Shown piece after piece: positions 54,449-61,839 of a stretch of DNA of 64,000 bases; the stretch's first letter is position 1; each line of letters starts with the position of its first letter. The notes under the pieces are model-generated. The model ran no database searches. It was not told the origin of the DNA and was given only the letters and a program-made list of their open reading frames with translations. The position numbers and the translations under genes were made by a program. The stretch lies in assembly GCA_002786715.1 (NCBI GenBank), contig PCTW01000043.1:37413-101412 (forward strand), read 5' to 3'. The DNA is from Bdellovibrio sp. CG22_combo_CG10-13_8_21_14_all_39_27 (GTDB lineage: Bacteria > Bdellovibrionota > Bacteriovoracia > Bacteriovoracales > Bacteriovoracaceae).

Positions 54449-55680
54449 TAGACTTTCCACCTAAATTGAATTGTTTCCCATTCATGACATTGTGGACATC
54501 TCCAAAAAATATCATCTGAATTAAACCCACAATTGCGACAATAATGCTTAGTTAATGTCTGATGAAGATTTTCAAGAAGTGATTTCGCTTCGACAAGAAC
54601 TTCATCTTTTTTATTAAGTTCAATAAGAAGTTTTACGTGCTCAATTCTCATGGCTTCAGAAGGATTCTTATTTTGCTTCATCCAAGCTTCAAGAGCATTG
54701 TAAGCTTCTTCACTTCTACTTTTCTCTTTTAATAAGCGAACTTTAGAGAGCATCACTGATGGAGAAGATAAAAGTTCATCATCATTGATTTCAAGAAAAA
54801 AATCTTTAAGGGCAGAAACACGTTTTTGAAAGAGATCCTTATCGGGCTCAGCTCCCCTGAAATCGCCTTTTAAAGACTCAAAAATAAAAGTCGCATACAT
54901 GGGGTGCTCTTTTAAGAGCTCCATCAACTGTATTTCAGCTTGCTCCATTTCACCTTTTTGTAGTGAAAGCTTCAATCTTAGAATTTTCGCAGAAACAGAA
55001 GGTGCGAAACGAAAGGCATCATCAAGATCTTCCTGGCATTTTGCAAAATCAGCCTTCTCAAATGAGCTCTTCGATTTTTGAACTAAAATATGGGAGATCG
55101 TCTCTGCTTGGTTTTCATAACCAACTTTAGAGAGCATGACTCTGTAATTATACGCCTGATCCCAATCTTCAATATCTTCAAAAATACGACAAAGTGATTG
55201 TATGACTTCATATTGATCACGATTAATTTTTAAAACATCTTTATAGGTTTCAATAGCTTTATCAATAAAGCCCCCCTTATCAAAATCGTTGGCCAATTCT
55301 TTAAGGGCACGAAGACGAGTCGATTCAGAGATATTTTCACGTGCAATGAGTGAGCGATGAATAGAGATGGCCTTTTCTATTTCGCCATTACTACGAAACA
55401 ATCCGCCTAAGGCAAAGTAGGTATCAATCGTTTCGCGATTGATATCGACAGCATTTAAAAATTCCCTAATAGCGAGATCTTTGTTTCCTGAAATCAAGTA
55501 CTGAGTCGCATTCAAAAAGATTTTTGATTGTGCTTCAAAAATAGAATTGCGATAGCGCTTAGAAAGCTTTACTCCTGATTCTTTCTCAATAATGTATTGA
55601 TAAACCAAAACGAGAGTTATCCCGACAGCAAAGACGGCCAATAAATGTTCTTGTATCCAAGGGTAGAATGCTTGCAACAT
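54448..55680 (-). CDS. lapB: LapB (YciM)-like TPR protein controlling LPS synthesis
   Basis: This 410-residue protein has an N-terminal membrane helix (about 12-30), a chain of TPR units (about 55-370, for example AIREFLNAVDINRETIDTYF and AIETYKDVLKINRDQYEVI) and a C-terminal rubredoxin-like metal site, CRNCGFNSDDIFWRCPQCHEW. That layout is diagnostic of LapB, which in E. coli brings LpxC to FtsH and balances lipopolysaccharide with phospholipid. It is the second gene of the sppA-tolB operon, 12 bases after sppA. Confidence 0.92.
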   Translation of the reverse strand: MLQAFYPWIQEHLLAVFAVGITLVLVYQYIIEKESGVKLSKRYRNSIFEAQSKIFLNATQYLISGNKDLAIREFLNAVDINRETIDTYFALGGLFRSNGEIEKAISIHRSLIARENISESTRLRALKELANDFDKGGFIDKAIETYKDVLKINRDQYEVIQSLCRIFEDIEDWDQAYNYRVMLSKVGYENQAETISHILVQKSKSSFEKADFAKCQEDLDDAFRFAPSVSAKILRLKLSLQKGEMEQAEIQLMELLKEHPMYATFIFESLKGDFRGAEPDKDLFQKRVSALKDFFLEINDDELLSSPSVMLSKVRLLKEKSRSEEAYNALEAWMKQNKNPSEAMRIEHVKLLIELNKKDEVLVEAKSLLENLHQTLTKHYCRNCGFNSDDIFWRCPQCHEWETIQFRWKV

Positions 55681-55692
55681 TATTCTCCGTTT

Positions 55693-56652
55693 TTACATTT
55701 TATACATAAGCATTGGAGTCTTTTGAAGAATCGCACTCCAATCAAGATTAGAGATGGATTCGTCGACATTATTTAAAAAGTCGAGAACTCCCATTTTCTT
55801 CTTTTTCTTCATAAACTTAAGTCCAAACTTTTGTTCAATCTTGAGTTCTTCATGAATGCGACGACCAGCTTCCCATAAGCCTGCCAGCTCATCGACGAGC
55901 CCCACTTGCTGAGCTTCTTCACCTGAATAGATTTGACCTTGGGCAAGTTCGACAATGTCGCCCTTAATTTTATCTTTTCTCATTTTCATGATGTCGCCAA
56001 TAAACTGCTTATGCACGACCGCCATTGTATGAGAGAGAAGATCTTTTTCCTCATCAGTCATTTTTCGATTAGGGTGACCAATGTCTTTGTATCGACCAGC
56101 TTTTACGTTGTTCATTTTTACTTTCGCAAATTCCATTAACTCTGAAGCATCCATGAACTCCATGATGACACCAATTGAACCAGTGACTGTTCCCGGAGAT
56201 GCATAAATTCTTCTCGCAGCTGCTCCAATATAATAACCACCACTAGCGGCCATGCTTGAAAAGCTGGCGTAGATTGGTTTGCCTTCTTTGCCATTGGTCT
56301 CATCAAATTTTTGATCAATTCGACGAATCTCTTCATAAATTTCTTGAGTGGGACCAACTGCTCCACCAGGAGAATTAATTCTTAAAATAATAGCCTTTGA
56401 TTCTTTGTCCTTATCTGCAGCCTGAAGCAACTCAACTATTTTTTGTGATTCCATGATCACACCATTAACTTCGATCACGGCAATGGAGTTTCCATCTTTA
56501 CCAAGTAAACCCATATCTTCTTCGCGATCAAAAACCTTCACGGTATAAATAGCAAACATCATCAAAATGACGAAGAAAAAGAAAACAATCATAAAAACGC
56601 CATAGACGGCCTTATTTGAATTTTGTGGTGTATTCACTGCTTTGAGCTCCAT
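55693..56652 (-). CDS. sppA: Signal peptide peptidase SppA (S49)
   Basis: This 319-residue protein is the short SppA form. It has one N-terminal membrane helix (about 17-38). The S49 domain has AIILRINSPGGAVGPTQEIY, the nucleophile Ser137 in SSMAASGGYYIG, and the general-base Lys184 in NNVKAGRYKDIG. It degrades leftover signal peptides in the membrane. It appears to be the first gene of the long leftward envelope operon. Confidence 0.95.
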   Translation of the reverse strand: MELKAVNTPQNSNKAVYGVFMIVFFFFVILMMFAIYTVKVFDREEDMGLLGKDGNSIAVIEVNGVIMESQKIVELLQAADKDKESKAIILRINSPGGAVGPTQEIYEEIRRIDQKFDETNGKEGKPIYASFSSMAASGGYYIGAAARRIYASPGTVTGSIGVIMEFMDASELMEFAKVKMNNVKAGRYKDIGHPNRKMTDEEKDLLSHTMAVVHKQFIGDIMKMRKDKIKGDIVELAQGQIYSGEEAQQVGLVDELAGLWEAGRRIHEELKIEQKFGLKFMKKKKKMGVLDFLNNVDESISNLDWSAILQKTPMLMYKM

Positions 56653-56748
56653 AGTTAAAAACTAGTCATTTTGACTTCTCTTATAGTCGCAAAAAGCTCC
56701 TTTTCCGTAAACATATTAAGCACTTAACCAAACGTTCTCGTCAGGTAT

Positions 56749-56776
56749 TAAACCTTTCGTCCAGTTCTACCGATAA
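56749..56776 (+). promoter_or_regulatory. Candidate FliA (sigma-28) promoter
   Basis: TAAACC, then CCGATAA with 17 bases between TAAA and CCGATAA, the same spacing as the motA site at 4971-4997. Transcription would start near 56783, 20 bases before the ATG of the small secreted gene at 56803. Confidence 0.45.
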
Positions 56777-56802
56777 AGCAGTTGAGGATTAAGGAGGAAT
56801 TT

Positions 56803-57096
56803 ATGAAAACAATAGCCTTGCTGTTGACCCTATTGACGATTACTTGCTCAGCATCAGCGGTGGCAGATAGTTATCAACCTCCACAACTCAAGCTTAAGAA
56901 AACAGCAACGGTAAAACCGAAAGTACAGAAAGATAAGTGGGAAGAATCTCAAGAGTATAAACTGGAGGAAGATCCAGCAAAAACTCGCGATGTGGCAAGT
57001 GAAGAGATTGAAGAACCTTCTCGTGGTCCTTCCTCTAAAACGCCAAAATCACCGCCGTCACAAGAAAGACCACGTTACTGGTTCTTAACCAAATAA
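56803..57096 (+). CDS. Small secreted Pro/Lys-rich protein
   Basis: This 97-residue protein starts at 56803 behind AAGGAGG; an upstream TTG at 56782 is unlikely. The signal peptide ends SASAVA. The mature part is charged and Pro/Ser-rich, likely disordered (KSPPSQERPRYWFLTK at the end). No family is recognised. A FliA-like promoter directly upstream hints at expression with flagellar genes. Confidence 0.65.
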   Translation: MKTIALLLTLLTITCSASAVADSYQPPQLKLKKTATVKPKVQKDKWEESQEYKLEEDPAKTRDVASEEIEEPSRGPSSKTPKSPPSQERPRYWFLTK

Positions 57097-57134
57097 CTGG
57101 AAATTCTGCATCATTTAGGGCATGATCGTCCCCT

Positions 57135-58769
57135 ATGTTAAACGTCTCACAACTCACAAAAATTATTGGCGGAGAAGCCCTCTACTCTGGAGCGACTTTT
57201 CAGATTAACCCCGGAGAAAAAGTAGGACTGGTTGGACCTAACGGTGCAGGTAAAACTACTTTGTTTCGCATGATCATCGGAGAAGATCGTTATGACGAAG
57301 GTCAGATCTCAATGCCAGATCAAATGCGACTTGCTTACTTTTCTCAAAATGTAGGGGAAATGAAGGGCAAGACAGCTCTGCAAGAAGTTATTGAAGGTGA
57401 TAAAAAGGTCGCTTTCCTTCAGAAGAGATTGAAAGAATTAGAGCTCGAAGTATCAAATCCAGACATCGATGAAGATCAAATGATGAAATTTTTGGATGAA
57501 ATGGGAGAGATCCAAACTGATTTTGAAAAAGTTGGAGGCTACGATCTCGAATCCCGAGCTGAAGAAATTTTGACAGGTCTCGGCATCATGCCAAGTGACC
57601 ATCACAAGCTCACTCAAGATTTTTCAGGTGGCTGGAAAATGCGAATTGCTCTGGCCAAAGTTTTGGTGATGAATCCTGATGTAATCATCATGGATGAACC
57701 AACCAACTATCTCGATCTCGAAACTATTATTTGGTTGGAAAATTGGCTCAAGATATTCAAAGGCGCCATTTTCATGACAACCCACGATCGCGATTTCATG
57801 AATAATGTTTGCAACAAGATCATCGAAATCAGCAATGGAAAAGTCACAAGTTTTTCTGGGAATTATGATTTTTATTTGAAAGAACGTGCCATTCGAAATG
57901 ATCAGATAAAAGCAGAACACGCTCGCCAACAAGAAATGCTGTCAAAAGAAGAAGAATTTATCGCGCGCTTTAAGGCCCGCGCTTCTCATGCTGCTCAAGT
58001 TCAGTCTCGAGTTAAAAAGCTTGATAAAATTGAGAGAGTAGAACTTCCGCCTGAACAGCAAACAATTACTTTTGAATTTACCCAGCCTCCACGCGGTGGA
58101 GATGAAGTCGTTACCATGAAAAACCTGGCCAAAAATTGGACTAATTCCAAAAATGAACCCGTCCATGTTTTTGAAAACCTCACGGCCACAGTTCGTCGCT
58201 TGGAAAAAGTTGCAGTGGTCGGTGTCAATGGAGCAGGAAAATCGACACTCTTAAAGACGATTATGGGAATGACTGAACCAACGGCGGGAGAAGTCTCATT
58301 AGGACCTTCTATTAAGGCAGGTTATTTTGGTCAATTCACTCTCGATGTTTTAGACGCTGAAAAAACGGTCTTCGATCAAATACGCGAGTCTCTCCACGAT
58401 GCAAGTGATGGTTTCGTCAAAAACCTCCTTGCTGCCTTTTTGTTTCGAGGCGATGACACTAAAAAGAAAATCCGCCATCTCTCAGGAGGGGAAAAAGCTC
58501 GTCTTATTTTGGCAGTGCTGTTTTCTCAAAGAAATAATCTTTTAGTTTTGGATGAGCCAACCAACCATTTGGATATTAAATCGCGCGAAATTCTTCTCGA
58601 TGCACTTCAACGCTATGAAGGAACCGTCTTGATTGTAAGTCACGATCGCCACTTTTTGCATGCTATAGCGACGAGAGTTCTAGAAGTCGATAAAGGTGGA
58701 ATCCAAATTTATCCCGGAAACTATCAGTACTATTTAGATAAAAAAAGCGCCGAACATGCCGGCGCTTAA
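57135..58769 (+). CDS. ABC-F family ATPase (YbiT/EttA-like)
   Basis: This 544-residue cytoplasmic protein has two ABC domains and no membrane segments. Domain 1 has Walker A GPNGAGKTTLFR, signature DFSGGWKMR and Walker B MDEPTNYLD. Domain 2 has GVNGAGKSTLLK, HLSGGEKARL and LDEPTNHLD. The charged linker between them (about 245-320) is the P-site tRNA-interaction motif. ABC-F proteins act on ribosomes, relieving stalls or giving antibiotic resistance. The last codons also encode the terminator of the opposite-strand gene. Confidence 0.93.
   Translation: MLNVSQLTKIIGGEALYSGATFQINPGEKVGLVGPNGAGKTTLFRMIIGEDRYDEGQISMPDQMRLAYFSQNVGEMKGKTALQEVIEGDKKVAFLQKRLKELELEVSNPDIDEDQMMKFLDEMGEIQTDFEKVGGYDLESRAEEILTGLGIMPSDHHKLTQDFSGGWKMRIALAKVLVMNPDVIIMDEPTNYLDLETIIWLENWLKIFKGAIFMTTHDRDFMNNVCNKIIEISNGKVTSFSGNYDFYLKERAIRNDQIKAEHARQQEMLSKEEEFIARFKARASHAAQVQSRVKKLDKIERVELPPEQQTITFEFTQPPRGGDEVVTMKNLAKNWTNSKNEPVHVFENLTATVRRLEKVAVVGVNGAGKSTLLKTIMGMTEPTAGEVSLGPSIKAGYFGQFTLDVLDAEKTVFDQIRESLHDASDGFVKNLLAAFLFRGDDTKKKIRHLSGGEKARLILAVLFSQRNNLLVLDEPTNHLDIKSREILLDALQRYEGTVLIVSHDRHFLHAIATRVLEVDKGGIQIYPGNYQYYLDKKSAEHAGA
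58740..58767 (-). terminator. Terminator of gene B inside the end of the ABC-F gene
   Basis: An 8-bp stem AAGCGCCG / CGGCGCTT with a 7-base loop. On the minus strand it is followed by a run of T residues, as needed to end the transcript of gene B (58792-59262). The same bases encode the last residues and stop of the ABC-F protein. Confidence 0.85.
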
Positions 58770-58791
58770 GTATAATGAATTCAATTAAAAA

Positions 58792-59262
58792 TTAGTTTCC
58801 TCTCTGTCCACGTCTTTCTTGATGTCTTTCCTGACGTCTTTCTTGACGCTGACTGCTGTGCTCTTTTCGTTCAGTACGTCTCTCTCTTCTAAAATCTTTT
58901 CGATCACTGTGGCGATCTTTCATAAAAGATTTGCCATCTGAACGACGCTCTTTGCGAAAATCCTTTTTGTCTTCTCGTTTATCCTTTCTAAATTCTCTTT
59001 TTGAAATTTCACCATCTTTCAGAGCTTGACGACGTTCTTTATTATCATCTTTTAAATCTTCTCTATTGTCCTTTCTTTCGCCTTGCCAATCTTTTCGATC
59101 TTCTCTGCGCTCTTGCCGAAACTCCTTCCGAATTTCACGTTGCCCCTGCCCAAACTCTCGTTGATCGTGCTGAATATCACTCCCCTCTTCACTATTCTGG
59201 GCAAATGCTGCAGACGTCAAAAGAAGTGTCATTGTTATAGCTGTGGCGATTATTGATTTCAT
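58792..59262 (-). CDS. Secreted highly charged Arg/Glu/Asp repeat protein (gene B)
   Basis: This 156-residue protein has AGGAG before the ATG and a signal peptide ending AAFAQ. The mature protein is nearly all Arg, Lys, Glu, Asp and Gln in irregular repeats (RKEFRQERREDRKDW, FRKDKREDKKDFRKERR). It would form long charged helices or stay disordered, and could bind acidic polymers or metals. It is divergent from the ECF sigma gene and has its own copy of the ECF-type promoter (59303-59335). It belongs with genes A and C as a likely regulon member. The function is unknown. Confidence 0.78.
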   Translation of the reverse strand: MKSIIATAITMTLLLTSAAFAQNSEEGSDIQHDQREFGQGQREIRKEFRQERREDRKDWQGERKDNREDLKDDNKERRQALKDGEISKREFRKDKREDKKDFRKERRSDGKSFMKDRHSDRKDFRRERRTERKEHSSQRQERRQERHQERRGQRGN

Positions 59263-59302
59263 CGGTAACTCCTATGTGTGGTGAGGCGGTATGCCTTCTT
59301 AT

Positions 59303-59335
59303 CGGTCAATACGAGGACTCTTATAAAAAGTTTCG
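59303..59335 (-). promoter_or_regulatory. ECF-sigma-type promoter of gene B
   Basis: Minus strand: CGAAACTTTTT (59335-59325), 11 bases, CGTATTGACCG (59313-59303). The 11-base boxes are identical, apart from one T/C change, to those before gene A, and nearly identical to the site at 59388-59420. Transcription would start near 59297, about 35 bases before the ATG. Confidence 0.8.
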
Positions 59336-59371
59336 TTTGACTTAAGGTATTGAAATTCCTAGGCTATTGTC

Positions 59372-59983
59372 ATGTCATCTAAACTATCGAAACTTTTACG
59401 TTCCCCTGTCGTATTGGCTTATGCAGGCTTAACTGATGAGGAATTGATGGCCAAAATACAACAAGGATCGCTTTCAGCTTATGAAGCACTCTATAACCGC
59501 TATGAGGTTTCAGTGTGGAATTTTATGCGAGTGAAGATCAGTGACGAACAAGCGCGCCTCGATTTGGCCCAAGATGTATTTCTCAAACTCTTTAATAGCG
59601 CTTCCCTTTTTAAAACAGATCAAGCTTTTCGTCCTTGGTTTTGGGCGATGATTAGAAACGTCATCATTGATCACTTCAAAAGAAAAGACGCTCTTTCATC
59701 TTCAATGATTAAAGAAGAAATTCAAGATGATCAAATCAATGAAAACCAACTCTTTAATGATCCTACTTTTGACTTGCTGGTTCAGAAAAATCACTCGGAG
59801 GCGGTAGAGAATTGTTTTAATCACCTGACCGATTCTCAAAAAGAAGTTTTAAGCCTTCAGCTTTTTTCAGGACTAAGCCTGCAACAAATTGCAGATCAAG
59901 TTAAGATCAAACCTGGAGCAGTGAAATCACTTCTCTTTCGTGGGAAAGATTCCCTAATGAAATGCTTGGAGAGGTGCACATGA
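59372..59983 (+). CDS. ECF-type RNA polymerase sigma factor
   Basis: The longest frame is 203 residues. Region 2 (about 20-95) has LTDEELMAKIQQG, YEALYNRYE, DLAQDVFLKLFN and FRPWFWAMIRNVIIDHFKR. Region 4 (about 140-200) has LTDSQKEVLSLQLFSGLSLQ and a helix-turn-helix ending KPGAVKSLLFRGKDSL. It directs RNA polymerase to a stress regulon. The start is uncertain. An ECF-type promoter lies inside the first 50 bases of this frame, and ATG 59447 behind GAGGA would be the start of a transcript from it (179 residues). The match of LTDEEL to ECF N-termini favours the longer form, so both may be made. It overlaps the anti-sigma gene by ATGA. Confidence 0.93.
   Translation: MSSKLSKLLRSPVVLAYAGLTDEELMAKIQQGSLSAYEALYNRYEVSVWNFMRVKISDEQARLDLAQDVFLKLFNSASLFKTDQAFRPWFWAMIRNVIIDHFKRKDALSSSMIKEEIQDDQINENQLFNDPTFDLLVQKNHSEAVENCFNHLTDSQKEVLSLQLFSGLSLQQIADQVKIKPGAVKSLLFRGKDSLMKCLERCT
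59388..59420 (+). promoter_or_regulatory. ECF-sigma-type promoter of the sigma operon
   Basis: Plus strand: CGAAACTTTTA (59388-59398), 11 bases, CGTATTGGCTT (59410-59420). The boxes and the spacing match the sites before genes A and B. It lies within the annotated 5' end of the sigma ORF and would start RNA near 59426, upstream of ATG 59447. This implies that the sigma factor controls its own operon. Confidence 0.75.
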
Positions 59984-60303
59984 AAAACAAAAAATGGAAT
60001 GAACTTCAGAAAAAGTTATCTCAAGAAGCTCCAACGAGGCTTCGTCATAATGTCTTTTCCAAGATTGAAAATGAAAGAGATACTTCATTTCTCAAAATGG
60101 GAACGATCGCCGCTTCACTTATGACTGTAGCCTTTATCAGTTTTTGGAGCTGGCAAAAAACCTCAATGCCTCTTATCGAAGAAGGAGTGGTGGAATCAAT
60201 TGAAATGCAGGAACTGCTTGAGAATCAAGATTTATTTGCAGAAGTTGATACCATGGAACTTGAAGAAGAAGATTGGCAAATTCTTATTGGAGCAACCATA
60301 TGA
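59980..60303 (+). CDS. Probable anti-sigma factor, single-pass membrane protein
   Basis: This 107-residue protein starts at 59980 in a 4-base ATGA overlap with the sigma stop. A short basic N-terminal helix region (about 1-38) faces the cytoplasm and could hold the sigma factor. One membrane helix follows (about 41-60, GTIAASLMTVAFISFWSW), then an acidic periplasmic tail (EMQELLENQDLFAEVDTMEL). There is no zinc motif. Position and topology are the basis for the call; sequence similarity to known anti-sigma families is not evident. Confidence 0.75.
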   Translation: MKNKKWNELQKKLSQEAPTRLRHNVFSKIENERDTSFLKMGTIAASLMTVAFISFWSWQKTSMPLIEEGVVESIEMQELLENQDLFAEVDTMELEEEDWQILIGATI

Positions 60304-60509
60304 TGAGCTGGATAAAAATAACATTAATCATTTCGGGATTGGCGATGGCCGATGCTCTCGATGATGAAATTCTAGCGAACTTAGACTTTGCAATGAGTTT
60401 AGAGGTAATCCAGGAAACCCCTCAACAAGATTTCGATCAATGGACTGACCTCGAATTAGTTACTCAAGATTTAAAGAATGAAGAAAATGCGAAAAGGAGC
60501 CAACCATGA
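60300..60509 (+). CDS. Small secreted acidic protein in the sigma operon
   Basis: This 69-residue protein starts at 60300 in an ATGA overlap with the anti-sigma gene. It has a short signal sequence (MMSWIKITLIISGLAMADA) and an acidic mature part (LELVTQDLKNEEN). It overlaps gene C by 4 bases. Unknown function; it may modulate the anti-sigma factor or the charged protein that follows. Confidence 0.65.
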   Translation: MMSWIKITLIISGLAMADALDDEILANLDFAMSLEVIQETPQQDFDQWTDLELVTQDLKNEENAKRSQP

Positions 60510-60964
60510 AAATGATCATACTCATTATTACAGCGATGATCATCAATATAAGTCCCATTCTTGCTCAAGAAACTGGGCAAACTCCAACTCCTAAAGAGAG
60601 ATGGCAACAGCTCTCGCCAGAGCAAAAGGACAAAATTCGTAACCGTTACAAAAAATGGAAGGAACTCTCCCCGGAAAAGCGAGAAGAGTTGAAAAATAAA
60701 TTTAAAAAATTTAAAGAGCTCCCACCTGAAAAACGAGAACGGGCCCTTGAGAATTTCGAGCGTTTTAAAAAGCTTTCTCCTGAGCGACAAGCCATCATTA
60801 AAAAGAGAATGAATAAATGGAAATCCTTAAGCGCTGAAGAAAGAAAAAAGAGGTTAGATAAACTGAAAGATCGCCATGAAAAACGCAAGAAAATGATGAA
60901 AGAGCAAAGATCAAAAAGAGATGAAAAAAGAAAGGATCGCAAAGAACGTAGGAGAAATCGCTAA
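60506..60964 (+). CDS. DUF3106-like periplasmic protein with perfect 18-residue repeats (gene C)
   Basis: This 152-residue protein has a signal peptide ending SPILA. From residue 36 it is built of five 18-residue units beginning LSPEQ, LSPEK, LPPEK, LSPER and LSAEE (Leu at 36, 54, 72, 90 and 108), each with W/F-K near the end, and it closes with a Lys/Arg-rich tail. Eighteen residues equal five alpha-helical turns, so every repeat would show the same face. The pattern resembles DUF3106 proteins, often encoded near ECF sigma genes in Proteobacteria, and the LTPEQ motifs of Spy/CpxP. It lies between the small acidic protein and an outer-membrane barrel, all overlapping. A periplasmic chaperone or stress-sensing role is inferred. 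Confidence 0.85.
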   Translation: MKMIILIITAMIINISPILAQETGQTPTPKERWQQLSPEQKDKIRNRYKKWKELSPEKREELKNKFKKFKELPPEKRERALENFERFKKLSPERQAIIKKRMNKWKSLSAEERKKRLDKLKDRHEKRKKMMKEQRSKRDEKRKDRKERRRNR

Positions 60965-61839
60965 TGAGAACTTTATTATCAACTTCACTTCTCTTGATTT
61001 GTTTAAATCTTTATGCACAAGATGAAACGGACTCTTCACCAAGTCGTTCTTCTTCTGTTTCTTATACTCTTGATGTAGGGAAAGATGATTACAAGAACCA
61101 TTCATTCTCTGGATCATGGGGAATCGACTCTCAATGGGCCGTCGGGCTAAACCTCTCTTCAAGTAATGATAATACCAATAGCAAGTATACGGCTGGCTCT
61201 TTTTATATAAGTTCATATTGGAATGATATTTTTAGCAATAAGTTCTCCCTAAGATTAAACAAGGAAACGCCGGAAGAAATAGTCGGAGCTGGAGCTGACC
61301 TTGAAACACGAGCGCAGTATCCCCTTTTTACGGAAGACCTATACTCTTCACTTTCGCTAAGCTTTGGTCGAATGAATTATCAACAAACAGTGAGAACAAA
61401 CAATGCTTTGGGTTCTGTTCGCAACGAAGTTAATTTTAATCAGTCCTTTGTTAAAGTAAGTATTGAGCAAGATCTCACAGATTGGCTAACGGTTGGTCTC
61501 TCATCTACAAAGTATTCTTATGAAGATGCTTCTCAAGTGACCTTTACTGGAAAAAATAATCGTTTTAGTGCTTCAACCAGTCTCGACTCGACTTCCGATT
61601 ACCCAGATCAAAAGAATTCACTTTGGGTTTTAGGAAATTGGGAAAAAATTGAAATTGAGGTTTCTGGATCTGTAACGAAATCAAAGTTAGTCGATAATAA
61701 TTCAAAGACCAAATCTCTTTTTGTGACTTGGATTATAGATGATCATTGGTCTACAACTGTAGGAATTGATTCTGTAACTTATGATTCAACTTCAAGTAAA
61801 AGTGACACTGGAAGTTTAGGCTTTGCTTATTCTTTCTAA
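60964..61839 (+). CDS. Predicted outer-membrane beta-barrel protein
   Basis: This 291-residue protein has a signal peptide ending NLYAQ. The mature part alternates hydrophobic and polar residues in short strands (SVSYTLDVGKDD, SFYISSYWNDI, KSLFVTWIIDDHWSTTVGI) and ends in a strand with terminal Phe (SLGFAYSF), as outer-membrane barrels do. It is the last gene of the ECF operon, joined by TAATG to gene C. It may be a target or sensor of the envelope response. The stop is 1 base from the end of the converging rlmN. Confidence 0.82.
   Translation: MRTLLSTSLLLICLNLYAQDETDSSPSRSSSVSYTLDVGKDDYKNHSFSGSWGIDSQWAVGLNLSSSNDNTNSKYTAGSFYISSYWNDIFSNKFSLRLNKETPEEIVGAGADLETRAQYPLFTEDLYSSLSLSFGRMNYQQTVRTNNALGSVRNEVNFNQSFVKVSIEQDLTDWLTVGLSSTKYSYEDASQVTFTGKNNRFSASTSLDSTSDYPDQKNSLWVLGNWEKIEIEVSGSVTKSKLVDNNSKTKSLFVTWIIDDHWSTTVGIDSVTYDSTSSKSDTGSLGFAYSF

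Noticed and set aside
59290..59310. CCGATAAG on the minus strand as a sigma-28 -10 box
   Set aside because: No TAAA lies at the matching distance; the ECF boxes explain the region better.
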